From assembly GCF_035492295.1 (NCBI RefSeq), contig NZ_DATJJK010000158.1, positions 1 to 61,988 of the forward strand: a stretch of 61,988 nucleotides of DNA, in the 5' to 3' direction. Origin of the DNA: Acidisoma sp035492295. Its GTDB lineage: Bacteria > Pseudomonadota > Alphaproteobacteria > Acetobacterales > Acetobacteraceae. The position numbers were made by a program, and so were the translations under genes. The notes beneath the pieces are model-generated. The model searched no databases. It was not told the origin of the DNA and saw nothing but the letters and a program-made list of their open reading frames with translations. This document shows, one piece after another, positions 1 through 8,846 of this stretch (positions are counted from its first letter, which is position 1; every line of letters starts with the position of its first letter).

Positions 1-1
1 G

Positions 2-3000
2 GGCGGCAATGGCGGCACCGTCCTGGTCGCGAATGGCGGCAGTATCGAGACCGGGGCCGCGACCAGCGACGGCACCACCGCCTATGTCAGCGGCGGCGAT
101 GCCGACGGCATCCTGGCGCAATCCATCGGCGGCGGCGGCGGGGTGGGCGGCTCCTCGGATGCCGCCGCCAATATCAGCACGGCCTACCAACTGCTGGCTT
201 TGCTGCAAAATCCGTCGACGACCTACGAGGGGGTCGCGGCTGTGGGTGGCACCGGCGGTACGGGCGGCACCGGCGGCACGGTGCAGGTGAGCGATACGGG
301 CAGCATCTCCACGCTCGGCGCGCGCGCCTACGGCATCCTGGCGCAATCCATCGGCGGCGGCGGCGGTGTGGGCGGGGTGGTGGATTCCTCGGCCAATTCC
401 TATGTGGGGGGCGTCGGCCAAGGCAGTTATAGCGCCACCGTCTCTGTCGCCGGTTCCGGCGGGTCGGGCGGCGAGGGCGGCGCGGTGACGGTCGCGACCA
501 ATGGCGGCAGCATCGCCACCGCCGGCTACGGCGCCATTGGCCTGGCGGCGCAATCCATCGGCGGCGGTGGCGGCGTGGGCACGGAAGGCACGGTTGATAA
601 CACCACCACCATCGGCATCGGCGCCAATGTCGGCGGCTCGGGCGGCGCCGCAGGCAACGGCGCCGCGGTCAACGTCACCAGCGGCCAGATCGTCACGCTC
701 GGCGATGATGCCTATGGCGTGCTGGCGCAATCCATCGGCGGGAGTGGCGGCCTGGCGAGTGCCGGTTGCAGCAATTCGTCGGGGGCTGCCTTCCAGGGCG
801 TGAGCGCCACGGCCTGCTTCGGCAATACCGCAGGTTTGACTCTCTCGACCGCGCCCTGGAACGATTCCTCCACCTTCACCGTGGATGTCGGCGGCGGCAT
901 CGGCAGTGCCGGTGACGCCAGCACGGTGAGTGTTACAGCCGATGATGCCATCGTCACCAAAGGGGCACGAGCCTTCGGCATCGTGGCGCAAAGCATTGGC
1001 GGCGGCGGCGGCATGTTCTCGGCCAGCGTCGGCAACATCGCGCAGGCCACGCTGCAGCAGAGCGCGGCCTACGAACCAAGCTCCGATGCCGGCAATGTCT
1101 CGGTCAACCTGACCGCGGGCGGCAGCACCTCGACGTCCGGCGATGGCGCCTGGGGCGTTCTGGCGCAGAGCATTGGCGGCGGGGGTGGCTTCGCCGGTGA
1201 CCCCTCGCTCGACCTTGCCATGCCTGTCTCGAATACTATCGGCGGCAATAACGCCGCCGCGCAGGCGGGCACGGTCAACGTTACGGTATCCGGCACCATC
1301 ACGACCACGGGCGCCAACGCGCACGGCATCGTCGCGCAATCCATCGGGGGCGGCGGCGGCTTTGAGGACAATGCCGGCAATGCCGCGCTGGAAACAGAGG
1401 GCGGCGGCGGTGACGGGTTCGGCAACAGCATCCAGATTACGGAAGACGCTGGCGCGCTCATCTCCACGGCCGGCGTCGGCTCGGTCGCGATTTTTGCGCA
1501 GAGTTCGGGCGCGACCGGCTTGTATAGCTACCCGAACGATCCGATTTCGGTGAATATCTCCGGCACGGTGATCGGCGGCACGAATGCCGGCTATACGGGC
1601 GGCGAGTTGGGCGCGGCCGGCGTTGTGCTGTCAGGCGGCAACAGCAGCCTTGGCGTCTATAACGGCGCAACCGCCAATACCGTCACCATCGCCCAGGGCG
1701 GCATGCTTGCCACGACAGATGGCGTGGCCGGCACGGCAATCCTCACGAATGACGGCTATACCATCGTCACGAATGACGGCACGGTGACCGGGAACATCGA
1801 TCTTGGCGCGACGCCCGGCACGATGACCAATAACGGCCTGTTGAATGCCGGGCCGGTGCTGAACCTGTCGAACCTCGAAAATGCCGGAACCATGAGTGTC
1901 GGCGGCATCGGGAACGTCGCCGGCACCACGGTCACCGGCAGCCTGCAGCAGACATCCTCCGGCACTCTGAGCGTCGATATTGACGCGCTGGCCCAGCAAA
2001 AGGCGGACCTGCTGACCGTTGACGAAGCAGCCAGCATGCAGGGAACGATTGTCCCTTATGCCAAGAACCTGCTGCCTGGATCTTATGCGGTCCTGACAGC
2101 GGCATCCGTGACCGGAGATGCCAGCACCCCGTCCTCCCTATTGTTCGATTGGGGTGTCAACAATGACGGAAAAACACTTTCGCTGTCGCCGAGCGCGCAT
2201 TTCCTGCCGGCGACAGTGACGCTCGATGCCTCCGAAACCTCGCTCGCGCAGTACCTCACCAACGGCTGGAATGGGGCTGACCCGCATCTCGCCCCGGTCT
2301 TCGGCTATCTCTCCCAGATCGGCGGTGGCACGGGCGGTTACAAGGCTGTGCTGGACAGTCTGTCGCCCGAAGCGACGCATGCGCTGTCAAGCGCGCTGAT
2401 CGACAATGCGGGCAGCATCCTCGGCGCCTCGCTGAGCTGCCCGGTCTTCGCGGACAAGGAAACCCTGCTGGGCGAGGATCAGTGCGTGTGGTCCAAGGTC
2501 ATCGGCAACTGGACCAATCTCGATCGCAGCTCCGGCAATGGCAGTGATACCGTCTCCGCTGTCACCTACCGGCTGGGCGCGCAGAAGCAGCTGGCACCGG
2601 GCTGGTATCTCGGCGGCTCGTTGGGGCTTGGCGAGAGCTGGCAATCGGGCGAGGACGGTTCAAGCGGCAATGGCACGACCTTCGACGGCAGCGTGGCGCT
2701 CAAACGTGTGATCGGGCCATGGCTGTTTGCGGGTTCTGTTGCGGTCGCCAATGGCAGCTATCAGAACGACCGCGTGCTCGCCCTGCCGGCCACGGGCACG
2801 CAGCCGGCGGTGCTCGCGGGGCTGACCAGCGACAACGACACGCTGCTGCTCGGTGGCCGGCTGCGCGCGGGCTACGAGTTCACCTTCCCGCACTGGTATC
2901 TGCGCCCCTATCTGGATGGCGACATCGTCTACGCACACATGCCCGGCTATCAGGAAAGCGGGAATTCGACCTATGCGCTGCAGGTTTCCGGCAGTAGCCA

Positions 3001-3325
3001 GACGACCTTCATCGCAACCCCCAACCTCGAAATCGGCAATCGGATCGACCTGGATCCGGCGACCGTGCTGCGCAGCTACCTGACGCTCGGCGCCAGCATC
3101 CGCTCCAACGACCAGCGCACCGTCTCGGCAAGTTTCGTCGGCGCATCCTCGGCCGACGGCAGTTTCAACACTTATGTCGATTCCCCGAGGGTGACGGGTG
3201 AACTGGCTGTGGGCGTCGCGCTCTATCGGCTGGGTGGCTTCGAGGCCCGGGCCGAATATGATCTGGCCGGGGGTTCGGATTTTCTCTCCCAGGGCGGCAC
3301 TCTTCGGCTTGCCTATCATTTCTGA
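2..3325 (+). CDS. Autotransporter (type V secretion) protein, 5' end missing
   Basis: The reading frame is already open at the window edge, so the signal peptide and N-terminus lie upstream. The visible passenger (about the first 700 residues) is Gly/Ser/Thr/Ala-rich and built from repeated modules ending AQSIGGGGG, as in large beta-helical passengers. A linker follows, then about 270 C-terminal residues form an autotransporter beta-domain: alternating aromatic strands, a cysteine pair (SCPVF and DQCVW) just before the barrel, and a C-terminal phenylalanine (LAYHF), the usual outer-membrane insertion signal. The expected role is self-translocation of an adhesin-like passenger across the outer membrane. 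The passenger ligand cannot be told. No adjacent gene looks functionally linked. Confidence 0.9.
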   Translation, partial: GGNGGTVLVANGGSIETGAATSDGTTAYVSGGDADGILAQSIGGGGGVGGSSDAAANISTAYQLLALLQNPSTTYEGVAAVGGTGGTGGTGGTVQVSDTGSISTLGARAYGILAQSIGGGGGVGGVVDSSANSYVGGVGQGSYSATVSVAGSGGSGGEGGAVTVATNGGSIATAGYGAIGLAAQSIGGGGGVGTEGTVDNTTTIGIGANVGGSGGAAGNGAAVNVTSGQIVTLGDDAYGVLAQSIGGSGGLASAGCSNSSGAAFQGVSATACFGNTAGLTLSTAPWNDSSTFTVDVGGGIGSAGDASTVSVTADDAIVTKGARAFGIVAQSIGGGGGMFSASVGNIAQATLQQSAAYEPSSDAGNVSVNLTAGGSTSTSGDGAWGVLAQSIGGGGGFAGDPSLDLAMPVSNTIGGNNAAAQAGTVNVTVSGTITTTGANAHGIVAQSIGGGGGFEDNAGNAALETEGGGGDGFGNSIQITEDAGALISTAGVGSVAIFAQSSGATGLYSYPNDPISVNISGTVIGGTNAGYTGGELGAAGVVLSGGNSSLGVYNGATANTVTIAQGGMLATTDGVAGTAILTNDGYTIVTNDGTVTGNIDLGATPGTMTNNGLLNAGPVLNLSNLENAGTMSVGGIGNVAGTTVTGSLQQTSSGTLSVDIDALAQQKADLLTVDEAASMQGTIVPYAKNLLPGSYAVLTAASVTGDASTPSSLLFDWGVNNDGKTLSLSPSAHFLPATVTLDASETSLAQYLTNGWNGADPHLAPVFGYLSQIGGGTGGYKAVLDSLSPEATHALSSALIDNAGSILGASLSCPVFADKETLLGEDQCVWSKVIGNWTNLDRSSGNGSDTVSAVTYRLGAQKQLAPGWYLGGSLGLGESWQSGEDGSSGNGTTFDGSVALKRVIGPWLFAGSVAVANGSYQNDRVLALPATGTQPAVLAGLTSDNDTLLLGGRLRAGYEFTFPHWYLRPYLDGDIVYAHMPGYQESGNSTYALQVSGSSQTTFIATPNLEIGNRIDLDPATVLRSYLTLGASIRSNDQRTVSASFVGASSADGSFNTYVDSPRVTGELAVGVALYRLGGFEARAEYDLAGGSDFLSQGGTLRLAYHF
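107..1515 (+). repeat. AQSIGGGGG modules in the autotransporter passenger
   Basis: Seven copies of a module reading (G)(I/V/L)xAQSIGG(G/S)GG recur at spacings of roughly 170-265 bp, each closing a stretch of small polar residues. An eighth, degenerate copy reads IFAQSSGA. At DNA level the core is GCGCAATCCATCGGCGG with silent changes. The repeats are protein-coding, in frame and widely spaced, so they are structural repeats of the passenger and not a CRISPR array. Confidence 0.85.
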
Positions 3326-3496
3326 CGGAGCGGGAATTTTCCGTTCGCGTTCGTTCATCGCCGCGCGGACGGCTCACCGGGATTCGCATGACCGAAAAAC
3401 CCGTTTGCGGCTGCCGCCTTGCCTTCCCTTGCGCTAGTCTTTGCTCCAGCCGGAACAGACTAGGTTCCAGGCGCGCAGGAGGCGAAGGGCGGGTTG

Positions 3497-4189
3497 ATGA
3501 AGAAGGTTCTCTGGGCGGGTGTTCTCGCCTTTGGCTTGGCGGCATCGGCCGGAGACGCTTGGGCTGCGCAGCAGGCCTCCGCCCAAACGGCTGAGCATGC
3601 CGAGGGCAGATTAAGCGGGGCGACCATTTTCATCATCCGCCACGCCGAAAAGACCGGGACGGGGCGGGGGCTGAGTTCGGCCGGGGCCATGCGCGCCGAG
3701 GCCTATGCGACTTATTTCGAGCATTTAAAATTGGACGGCAGGCCGGTGCATATCGATTCGCTCGTAGCCTCGACGGACAGTGCCAAGAGTGCGCGGCCGC
3801 GCCTCACGCTCGAGCCGCTGAGCGGCGCCACCGGCATGCCGATCATCCAGCCCTGCTCGAGCGGGAATATTGCGTGTTTGGTGCATTGGCTGAAGGCGCA
3901 GCCGGCGCGACAGACGACTCTCATTTCGTGGCACCATTCGAAGATCGAACGGATCCTGGCGGCTCTCGGCGTCAATCAGCATGACGTGCTGCCGAACGGA
4001 CGCTGGCCCTCCGATTTCTTCGACTGGGTGATTGCTCTGCACTTCGACAAGTCCGGGCATCTGGTGCCGGGAAAAGCCGAACTGCTGCACGAGCCGATGT
4101 CCGTGGACAATGTGGTCTGGGACGCTATGGATCACCCGACGATCCATTCGTCAGAGACCGAAATCGTGTCCGGGCAATCGAAGCACTAG
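3497..4189 (+). CDS. Secreted histidine phosphatase superfamily protein
   Basis: The N-terminus has a Lys-Lys start, a hydrophobic stretch and an AWA-A cleavage-like site, so export to the periplasm is likely. The mature part opens with FIIRHAEKTG, the RHG-type motif of the histidine phosphatase (phosphoglycerate mutase-like) clan. A later SWHHSKIERIL segment could supply the second catalytic histidine. The length (about 230 aa) suits this family. AGGAGG lies 14 nt before the ATG chosen here; a TTG codon immediately upstream, 11 nt from AGGAGG, would add one residue. The substrate is unknown. The gene stands alone, convergent with the terminase-like gene. Confidence 0.75.
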   Translation: MKKVLWAGVLAFGLAASAGDAWAAQQASAQTAEHAEGRLSGATIFIIRHAEKTGTGRGLSSAGAMRAEAYATYFEHLKLDGRPVHIDSLVASTDSAKSARPRLTLEPLSGATGMPIIQPCSSGNIACLVHWLKAQPARQTTLISWHHSKIERILAALGVNQHDVLPNGRWPSDFFDWVIALHFDKSGHLVPGKAELLHEPMSVDNVVWDAMDHPTIHSSETEIVSGQSKH

Positions 4190-4301
4190 TTCATTCTCGG
4201 AAGGCGCCCATTCGCTCAGCCTCAGGCGCGGTGGCGGCCGCAGGTTGAAGGGAAGGGTCTTGGAGCCATCCGCCAGCGGCTGCTCGCAGTTGCGGCCGCG
4301 A

Positions 4302-5021
4302 TCATATGGGCCCGCCTGAAGGCGCAGCGGCGGGGCCATCTCCGTCACGGGTCAGCTCCTCCAAGGTCTCGACGATCGTTCGCATGAGCGCGTCCTGGAT
4401 CTCGGGCACACTCTTGAGCTGGGCGAGGCGCGGCGCCTGCTCCGCCGGAATCGCCAGAAGCCGGGCGCGCACCCGGGCGTATTCGGCGCCGACCGCCTCG
4501 ACCACTTCGCGGATGTGGACCACCTGGCCAGCCTTGGTGTCGTATTCCAGCTGCCGCAGGCGGGCGAGATAGCTCGCCTTCACCGTCTGAGCATCCGCCA
4601 TGCTGAGCAGCCCGCCGGTGCTCAGAACAATCCGCTCGGCGGCCTCGGCCGGCGTCTCTCGGCGTGGGCGTCGCTGCCGCGGCGGGCGGCCGACATTGTT
4701 ACCTTGGCTGTGACCCGCGGGCTTGGCGGAGGGGAGCAAGCTCACCGGTTCATTGGGCAGCGTAACAAGTTCCGCCGTGCCCAAGATCACGGTAAGGGCC
4801 CGGGCATTCCCCGCATCCACGAGCCGCCTGAGCGATGCCTCGCGGTCCACCAAATCGCCGAGCATGACGATCAGGCCTTTGCGTTTCCAATCGGTGACGG
4901 ATTTTCGGGAGACGCCCATCAGTCGAGCGAACTCGGCCTGCGAAAGATCCAAGCGTGTCACCTTTTGGCTGTTGTGCAGATTTGGGCGAGGCGAACCTAG
5001 CAAAAGATTGCGCTGATGCAA
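4302..5021 (-). CDS. Phage terminase small subunit / Nu1-like DNA-packaging protein, orphan
   Basis: The N-terminal third carries a helix-turn-helix, LSQAEFARLMGVSRKSVTDW, as in Nu1-type packaging proteins that recognise phage DNA. A basic, Pro/Arg-rich linker follows. The C-terminal half is a long charged helix ending in ARLLAIPAEQAPRLAQL, the pattern of small terminase subunits that contact the large subunit. No large terminase, portal or capsid gene is nearby, so this looks like a prophage relic or a domesticated gene. The start is uncertain: the longest form uses TTG with a poor ribosome-binding site, and a GTG about 20 codons later, before LSQAEF, is an alternative. Confidence 0.65.
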   Translation of the reverse strand: MHQRNLLLGSPRPNLHNSQKVTRLDLSQAEFARLMGVSRKSVTDWKRKGLIVMLGDLVDREASLRRLVDAGNARALTVILGTAELVTLPNEPVSLLPSAKPAGHSQGNNVGRPPRQRRPRRETPAEAAERIVLSTGGLLSMADAQTVKASYLARLRQLEYDTKAGQVVHIREVVEAVGAEYARVRARLLAIPAEQAPRLAQLKSVPEIQDALMRTIVETLEELTRDGDGPAAAPSGGPI

Positions 5022-5298
5022 TACCCGCGATGCGCAGGGTCCTGGAAGGCCTCAAGCGAGGGGGAGGGAGGTCAGGGGCGACCCAATCGTAATATTCGGC
5101 CGCGCGGCCAGGCACTTCAGGACGTTCTTCGATAGTTGGTCGTAAGAGATGAAGCATCTAAGCCAGATGAACAGGTTCGCGACCTCCGCGCCGCTGGCTC
5201 AACTACTGAAGATCAACCATCGACTGATCTTGCGGCTGGTGCATCAGCAGTGAGAGAATGGCACCGCAGGTCGACACGTGGATAAAGAGACAGTCGCC

Positions 5299-5745
5299 AT
5301 GAAAATCTACAAGATTGTCTATCGAAGCCGGGCTGTACGAAGTGCGGATGACCGTCAGAACCAGGCAGATGTCGAAGACATTATCAGGGTAGCCCGAGCC
5401 TACAACTCGGCGCGCGGCATCACGGGAGCCCTTCTGCTCAGTCCATACGGCTACGCGCAAGTGTTGGAAGGCCCGTCACACGCCATTCAGAGCCTGTTCG
5501 GCCGCATCATGTGCGATCGTCGGCACGAGAATGTCGAACTTCTATACAATGATCATCACTCCAATCGGGACTTCGGAAATTGGGCCATGGCGCTCGTGGG
5601 CGTGCCAGGCGAAGCCGACATTGAACTCGCGTCCACATCCCTTCAGCACAGGATCGACACTGCTGCCGGTGCGGATGACGTGCTCGCGATGCTTCGCAAA
5701 CTCGTCATCCCCGAAGCTGTCGAACACAATCGCACAATTCATTAA
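5299..5745 (+). CDS. BLUF-domain blue-light photoreceptor
   Basis: This is a stand-alone BLUF protein of 148 aa, a flavin-binding blue-light sensor domain. The key residues are present: Tyr8 (KIVYRS), Asn36 (YNSARGITG), Gln54 (YAQVLEGPS) and the Trp95/Met97 pair near strand 5 (NWAMALVG). The IMCDRRH motif is also typical. About 50 C-terminal residues probably form the capping helices. The ATG used here matches the family's short N-terminus and has AAAGAGA upstream; an in-frame GTG 21 bp earlier is possible. No output domain is present, so it must signal by protein-protein contact. With kaiBC in the same window it suggests the organism responds to light or day-night change. Confidence 0.9.
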   Translation: MKIYKIVYRSRAVRSADDRQNQADVEDIIRVARAYNSARGITGALLLSPYGYAQVLEGPSHAIQSLFGRIMCDRRHENVELLYNDHHSNRDFGNWAMALVGVPGEADIELASTSLQHRIDTAAGADDVLAMLRKLVIPEAVEHNRTIH

Positions 5746-6066
5746 TCACGCGATCCTTGTTCGCCTTTTGCATATTACGCGACCTGAGTGGAGCGGGGCC
5801 GGCTTTCGACGCGCCGCGGACCCGGGGGGACAATGCAGAGTGCGGGGGGTCAAACATGCTGGCGGAACTAAGGTCGTACTCCTAACGGTCAGTACCAGCA
5901 GGAGCCTTCGTAGTCGGATCGACCAAATAGGTGATGCAACGCCCCATTGGTGCAATCGGCAGAAAAAGCTGCAGCCGGGAGACTGAGCGAAGCTCAAGCC
6001 TATTTTGCACGTAGAGGGAATAAGGGATTGATCATAACGTAAAAAGAAAACCGCAAGGCTACCCCG
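5746..6066. other. Intergenic stretch without a recognisable gene
   Basis: This is 321 bp between the BLUF gene and the glycosidase. It has no supported ORF. The last 60 bases are AT-rich compared with the surroundings and probably hold the glycosidase promoter. A small perfect hairpin (TGAGC, loop GAA, GCTCA) lies near 5984-5996; its role is unknown. Confidence 0.5.
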
Positions 6067-7350
6067 ATGAAGGCAGTTTCCAAAACCTCAACCTATGCCG
6101 GAGTTCTGGTGCTGGCTTTGGGCTGGGCCTCCGCGGCTTCCGCGGCCCAGGCGGTCAGGGTGGGTGATTTTCTGGCGTCGCTCGGCGTTAACACCCATTT
6201 GAACTATACAGATGGCGCCTATGCTGATTATGCCCGGGTAGTTTCTGACCTGGACTACCTCGGCATCCACCGTCTGCGTGACGCGACGCCCGACCCGAAC
6301 GGCGGCATTCCGTACCGCAACGATTTGACGGCGCTTTACGCGGCAGCGGCGGCCGGAAACCGCTTCGACTTCATCGTCAATCCGACGCTGCCGATTGGCG
6401 TCACCCTTGACCAGATCAGCATCCTGGAGCGCGTCCGTCCGGGTTCCGTCATGGCGGTGGAAGGGCCGAATGAGACCAACAACAATCCAGTAACCTATCA
6501 CGGATTGCATGGACAAGCCGCCGCGGTCGCCTTTCAGAGGGACCTTTACCATGCGGTCCATTCCTTCCCGGTCCTGCGGCATGCGGCAGTCTATTATTAC
6601 ACGGGCCTCGATACCGCACATGGACTGGCAGGCCTTGCCAATTTCGCCAATGTCCATCCCTACAGCTATCAGGGACAGCAGCCCTGGAATCGGATCGCCG
6701 GGGAATTCGCAAAGCAGTTTCCCATTGCGACACCTTTTCCGAAGGTCATCACAGAGGCCGGATATTTCGACGTACCTCGGAAAGACAGCGGAGTAGATGA
6801 TGCAACGCAGGCAAAGAACACGCTGAATCTGTTCCTGGATGCCTTTGTCCAAGGCAGTTCGGAGACCTTCATCTATCAGCTGCTCAGTGCCTATCCCAAC
6901 GAAGGTATCGACACGCAATCAGGGCTTTTTCGGATGGATCATTCCCCGAAGCCGGTCGCCGTCGCCATTCATAATTTGACGACGATACTGGCGGACCATG
7001 GCAAGCGTGGCTTCACCCCTGCATCGCTCGACTATTCGGTGGATTTCCCATCGGGCGCGCAAAGCCATTCCCTGCTGCTCGAAAAATCCAACGGTGTGTT
7101 CGATCTCATCCTGTGGTCAGAACCGGATGACTGGAACAATCTCACCCATCAGGAGATCATCAATCCGCCAGTTCCCACCACGGTGAGCCTGGCGGGCGGG
7201 AACGGCAATATCACCGTCTACGATCCGACCATGGGCATCCGGCCGCTTCAGCACGCCCATAACGCAAGAGAGATCACGGTCAATCTGGCCGATCACCCGG
7301 TTATCCTCGAGATCACGCCGGCCGAGCCGACGAAACTCTCCGAACGCTGA
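6067..7350 (+). CDS. Secreted clan-A (TIM-barrel) glycoside hydrolase-like protein
   Basis: The signal peptide (residues 1-27, ending SAASAAQA) directs export. The mature chain has clan GH-A landmarks: VEGPNETN with a candidate acid/base Glu136 after strand 4, VHPYS around His197, and VITEAGYF with a candidate nucleophile Glu230 after strand 7. A small beta-rich domain follows from about residue 330. The spacing resembles GH39/GH5-like enzymes, but I cannot place the family or substrate. A polysaccharide-cleaving role outside the cytoplasm is inferred. The gene is monocistronic, with AT-rich DNA upstream. Confidence 0.7.
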   Translation: MKAVSKTSTYAGVLVLALGWASAASAAQAVRVGDFLASLGVNTHLNYTDGAYADYARVVSDLDYLGIHRLRDATPDPNGGIPYRNDLTALYAAAAAGNRFDFIVNPTLPIGVTLDQISILERVRPGSVMAVEGPNETNNNPVTYHGLHGQAAAVAFQRDLYHAVHSFPVLRHAAVYYYTGLDTAHGLAGLANFANVHPYSYQGQQPWNRIAGEFAKQFPIATPFPKVITEAGYFDVPRKDSGVDDATQAKNTLNLFLDAFVQGSSETFIYQLLSAYPNEGIDTQSGLFRMDHSPKPVAVAIHNLTTILADHGKRGFTPASLDYSVDFPSGAQSHSLLLEKSNGVFDLILWSEPDDWNNLTHQEIINPPVPTTVSLAGGNGNITVYDPTMGIRPLQHAHNAREITVNLADHPVILEITPAEPTKLSER

Positions 7351-7415
7351 CGGTGCGCTGCATCACGACCTGCCGGGCGTGGACCAACGAGCGGCAGCGG
7401 CGGCTCCGATCCCAC

Positions 7416-8150
7416 CTAGTCGGGCGGATAGACGCCATGCATCACCGTGTCGAAATGATCTTCGATCGCCGTGGTGCAATGGCAGCAGAGATCGCTCAGG
7501 CCGCGCTCGTTCAGGACAATGAAGACCCCGCGCCGGGTTTCGATCAATCCTTGGGCGCGCAATTTCGAGACCGTCCGCGTCACGAAGGTGCGGCCGACAC
7601 CGAGAAGCTCGGCCAACTCCTCCTGGGTCATTTCGAACTCGTTGGCATTGCTGCGCCGGACCGCGGCAAGAAGCCATTTGGCGGCGCGCTGCGTGATCGT
7701 GTGCTTGGCGTTGCAAGCCGCCGTCTGGAAGACCTGCGCCAGCAGGCAGTCTGAATAGCGGGAGAACCAGTGACGGAGATGGATCGAGTCAATCTTCGCG
7801 TGTTCCAGCGCCGTGGTCTTGATCCGCAGAAATTTGCCCGGGTTGCGCGTGATTGCGGTGGCAAAGGAGGGCAGGCTGCCGTTCGACACGATACCGCCGA
7901 CCGCGCCTTCGCGACCGATCACCACGACTTCGACTTCCTCATTGTTGGCGCTGGTACTGACGGTAAATGAGGCCATGGCCGGACCGCAGGGAAACCAGGT
8001 GTCCAGCACCGGCTCGCCCGCCCGCTGCAGCACGTCCCCGGCCTTAAGATTGAAGACCAGCATATGGGGAACCAGCCGCGCGCGGTCGTCTTCGCGCAAG
8101 GTTCCAAGAAGGGCGTTGCCGGCGAGTTCTTGCGGGGTCGGGGGGGGCAT
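7416..8150 (-). CDS. Crp/Fnr-family transcriptional regulator
   Basis: An N-terminal cyclic-nucleotide-binding-type beta-roll (about residues 15-130) is followed by the dimer helix and a C-terminal winged helix-turn-helix, MTQEELAELLGVGRTFVTRT. No Cys cluster of the Fnr type is seen at the N-terminus, and the cAMP-binding Arg/Ser pattern is not obvious, so the ligand is unknown. Start choice: GAGGA stands 6 nt before this ATG, while the ATG two codons upstream overlaps the GAGGA spacing too closely. It is divergent from the receiver gene; the shared 170-bp spacer may carry both promoters. CRP-like proteins of this form are common stress regulators in Acetobacteraceae and rhizobia. Confidence 0.85.
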   Translation of the reverse strand: MPPPTPQELAGNALLGTLREDDRARLVPHMLVFNLKAGDVLQRAGEPVLDTWFPCGPAMASFTVSTSANNEEVEVVVIGREGAVGGIVSNGSLPSFATAITRNPGKFLRIKTTALEHAKIDSIHLRHWFSRYSDCLLAQVFQTAACNAKHTITQRAAKWLLAAVRRSNANEFEMTQEELAELLGVGRTFVTRTVSKLRAQGLIETRRGVFIVLNERGLSDLCCHCTTAIEDHFDTVMHGVYPPD

Positions 8151-8235
8151 AAGCATTCCTCAAGGCAATGACTTTGTCGCAACCGTCTACAAGTGGACCG
8201 ACAGAGTCAGGTTTCTATGTTACTCGTGAACACAA

Positions 8236-8784
8236 GTGATTGAAGATCGTGGGAAGGCCGATGCTCGCGGCTACGAAAGTCTCCGGTCACGCAGTTCGGA
8301 AGGGGCGCCTTGTGCAGCTATGGTTTTTATTCCTGAAACATGTGGTCGGATCGGCGCCGCTTTCGAAGCGACTTCCGTGATACGTGATGAGAAGTCTCCC
8401 GTCGTTGCCGGCCAGGATATCCTGATCGTCGAGGATCAGGCGCTGATCGCCCTTGATGTGGAGGGCCTGCTGCTCGGATTGGGGGCCAGGGAATGCTGGA
8501 TGGTTCCAAGTGTCGCTGAGGCGCTGACACTGCTTGAGACGACAAAGCCGACCCTGGCCGTCGTGGATTTCAATCTTGGGCATGAAACCGCGGAAGTGGT
8601 CGCGGACAAGTTGGGCGCGCTTGCCGTGCCGTTCGTTTTCTTCACGGGATACGGGGAGGATCTGCGTGTCCCTGAGCGGTTTCGGGGGATCCCCATCGTC
8701 AGCAAGCCGGTCGTCACGGAAACGCTTCTTGCCAAGCTAGCGCAGGCACAGTTGGGCAGGGGCATGGCGCGCCCCTATCAATAG
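8236..8784 (+). CDS. Single-domain response regulator (receiver)
   Basis: The chain is one REC domain: acidic pocket in ILIVEDQ, phospho-acceptor Asp111 in AVVDFNLG, Thr137 in FFTGYG and Lys157 in VSKPV (numbered from the GTG start used here). No output domain follows, so it probably acts in a phosphorelay or by protein contact. The N-terminal 50 residues before the domain look poorly conserved, and an ATG at 8320 giving 154 residues is a credible alternative start. No cognate kinase is adjacent. Confidence 0.8.
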   Translation: MIEDRGKADARGYESLRSRSSEGAPCAAMVFIPETCGRIGAAFEATSVIRDEKSPVVAGQDILIVEDQALIALDVEGLLLGLGARECWMVPSVAEALTLLETTKPTLAVVDFNLGHETAEVVADKLGALAVPFVFFTGYGEDLRVPERFRGIPIVSKPVVTETLLAKLAQAQLGRGMARPYQ

Positions 8785-8795
8785 CGTCGGGTGTG

Positions 8796-8842
8796 GGATC
8801 CGTGTCAGTTAGATTGCGGGTCGCTTCTTTCTGACACGATCC
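8796..8842. terminator. Hairpin between convergent genes, possible bidirectional terminator
   Basis: The arms CGTGTCAG and CTGACACG pair perfectly, extended by GGAT/ATCC with one bulged C, around a 22-nt loop. It sits between the stop codons of the receiver gene and the sugar permease. There is no long U-run on either side, so termination is inferred from position. Confidence 0.45.
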
Positions 8843-8846
8843 CTCT

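Noticed and set aside
107..1515. Regular repeats considered as CRISPR
   Set aside because: Repeats are in-frame codons of the autotransporter with irregular spacing and no unique spacers of constant length.
5149..5253. 34-codon plus-strand ORF upstream of the BLUF gene
   Set aside because: It has a start and stop and plausible composition, but no clear ribosome-binding site and no recognised homologue; possible leader peptide, not supported enough.
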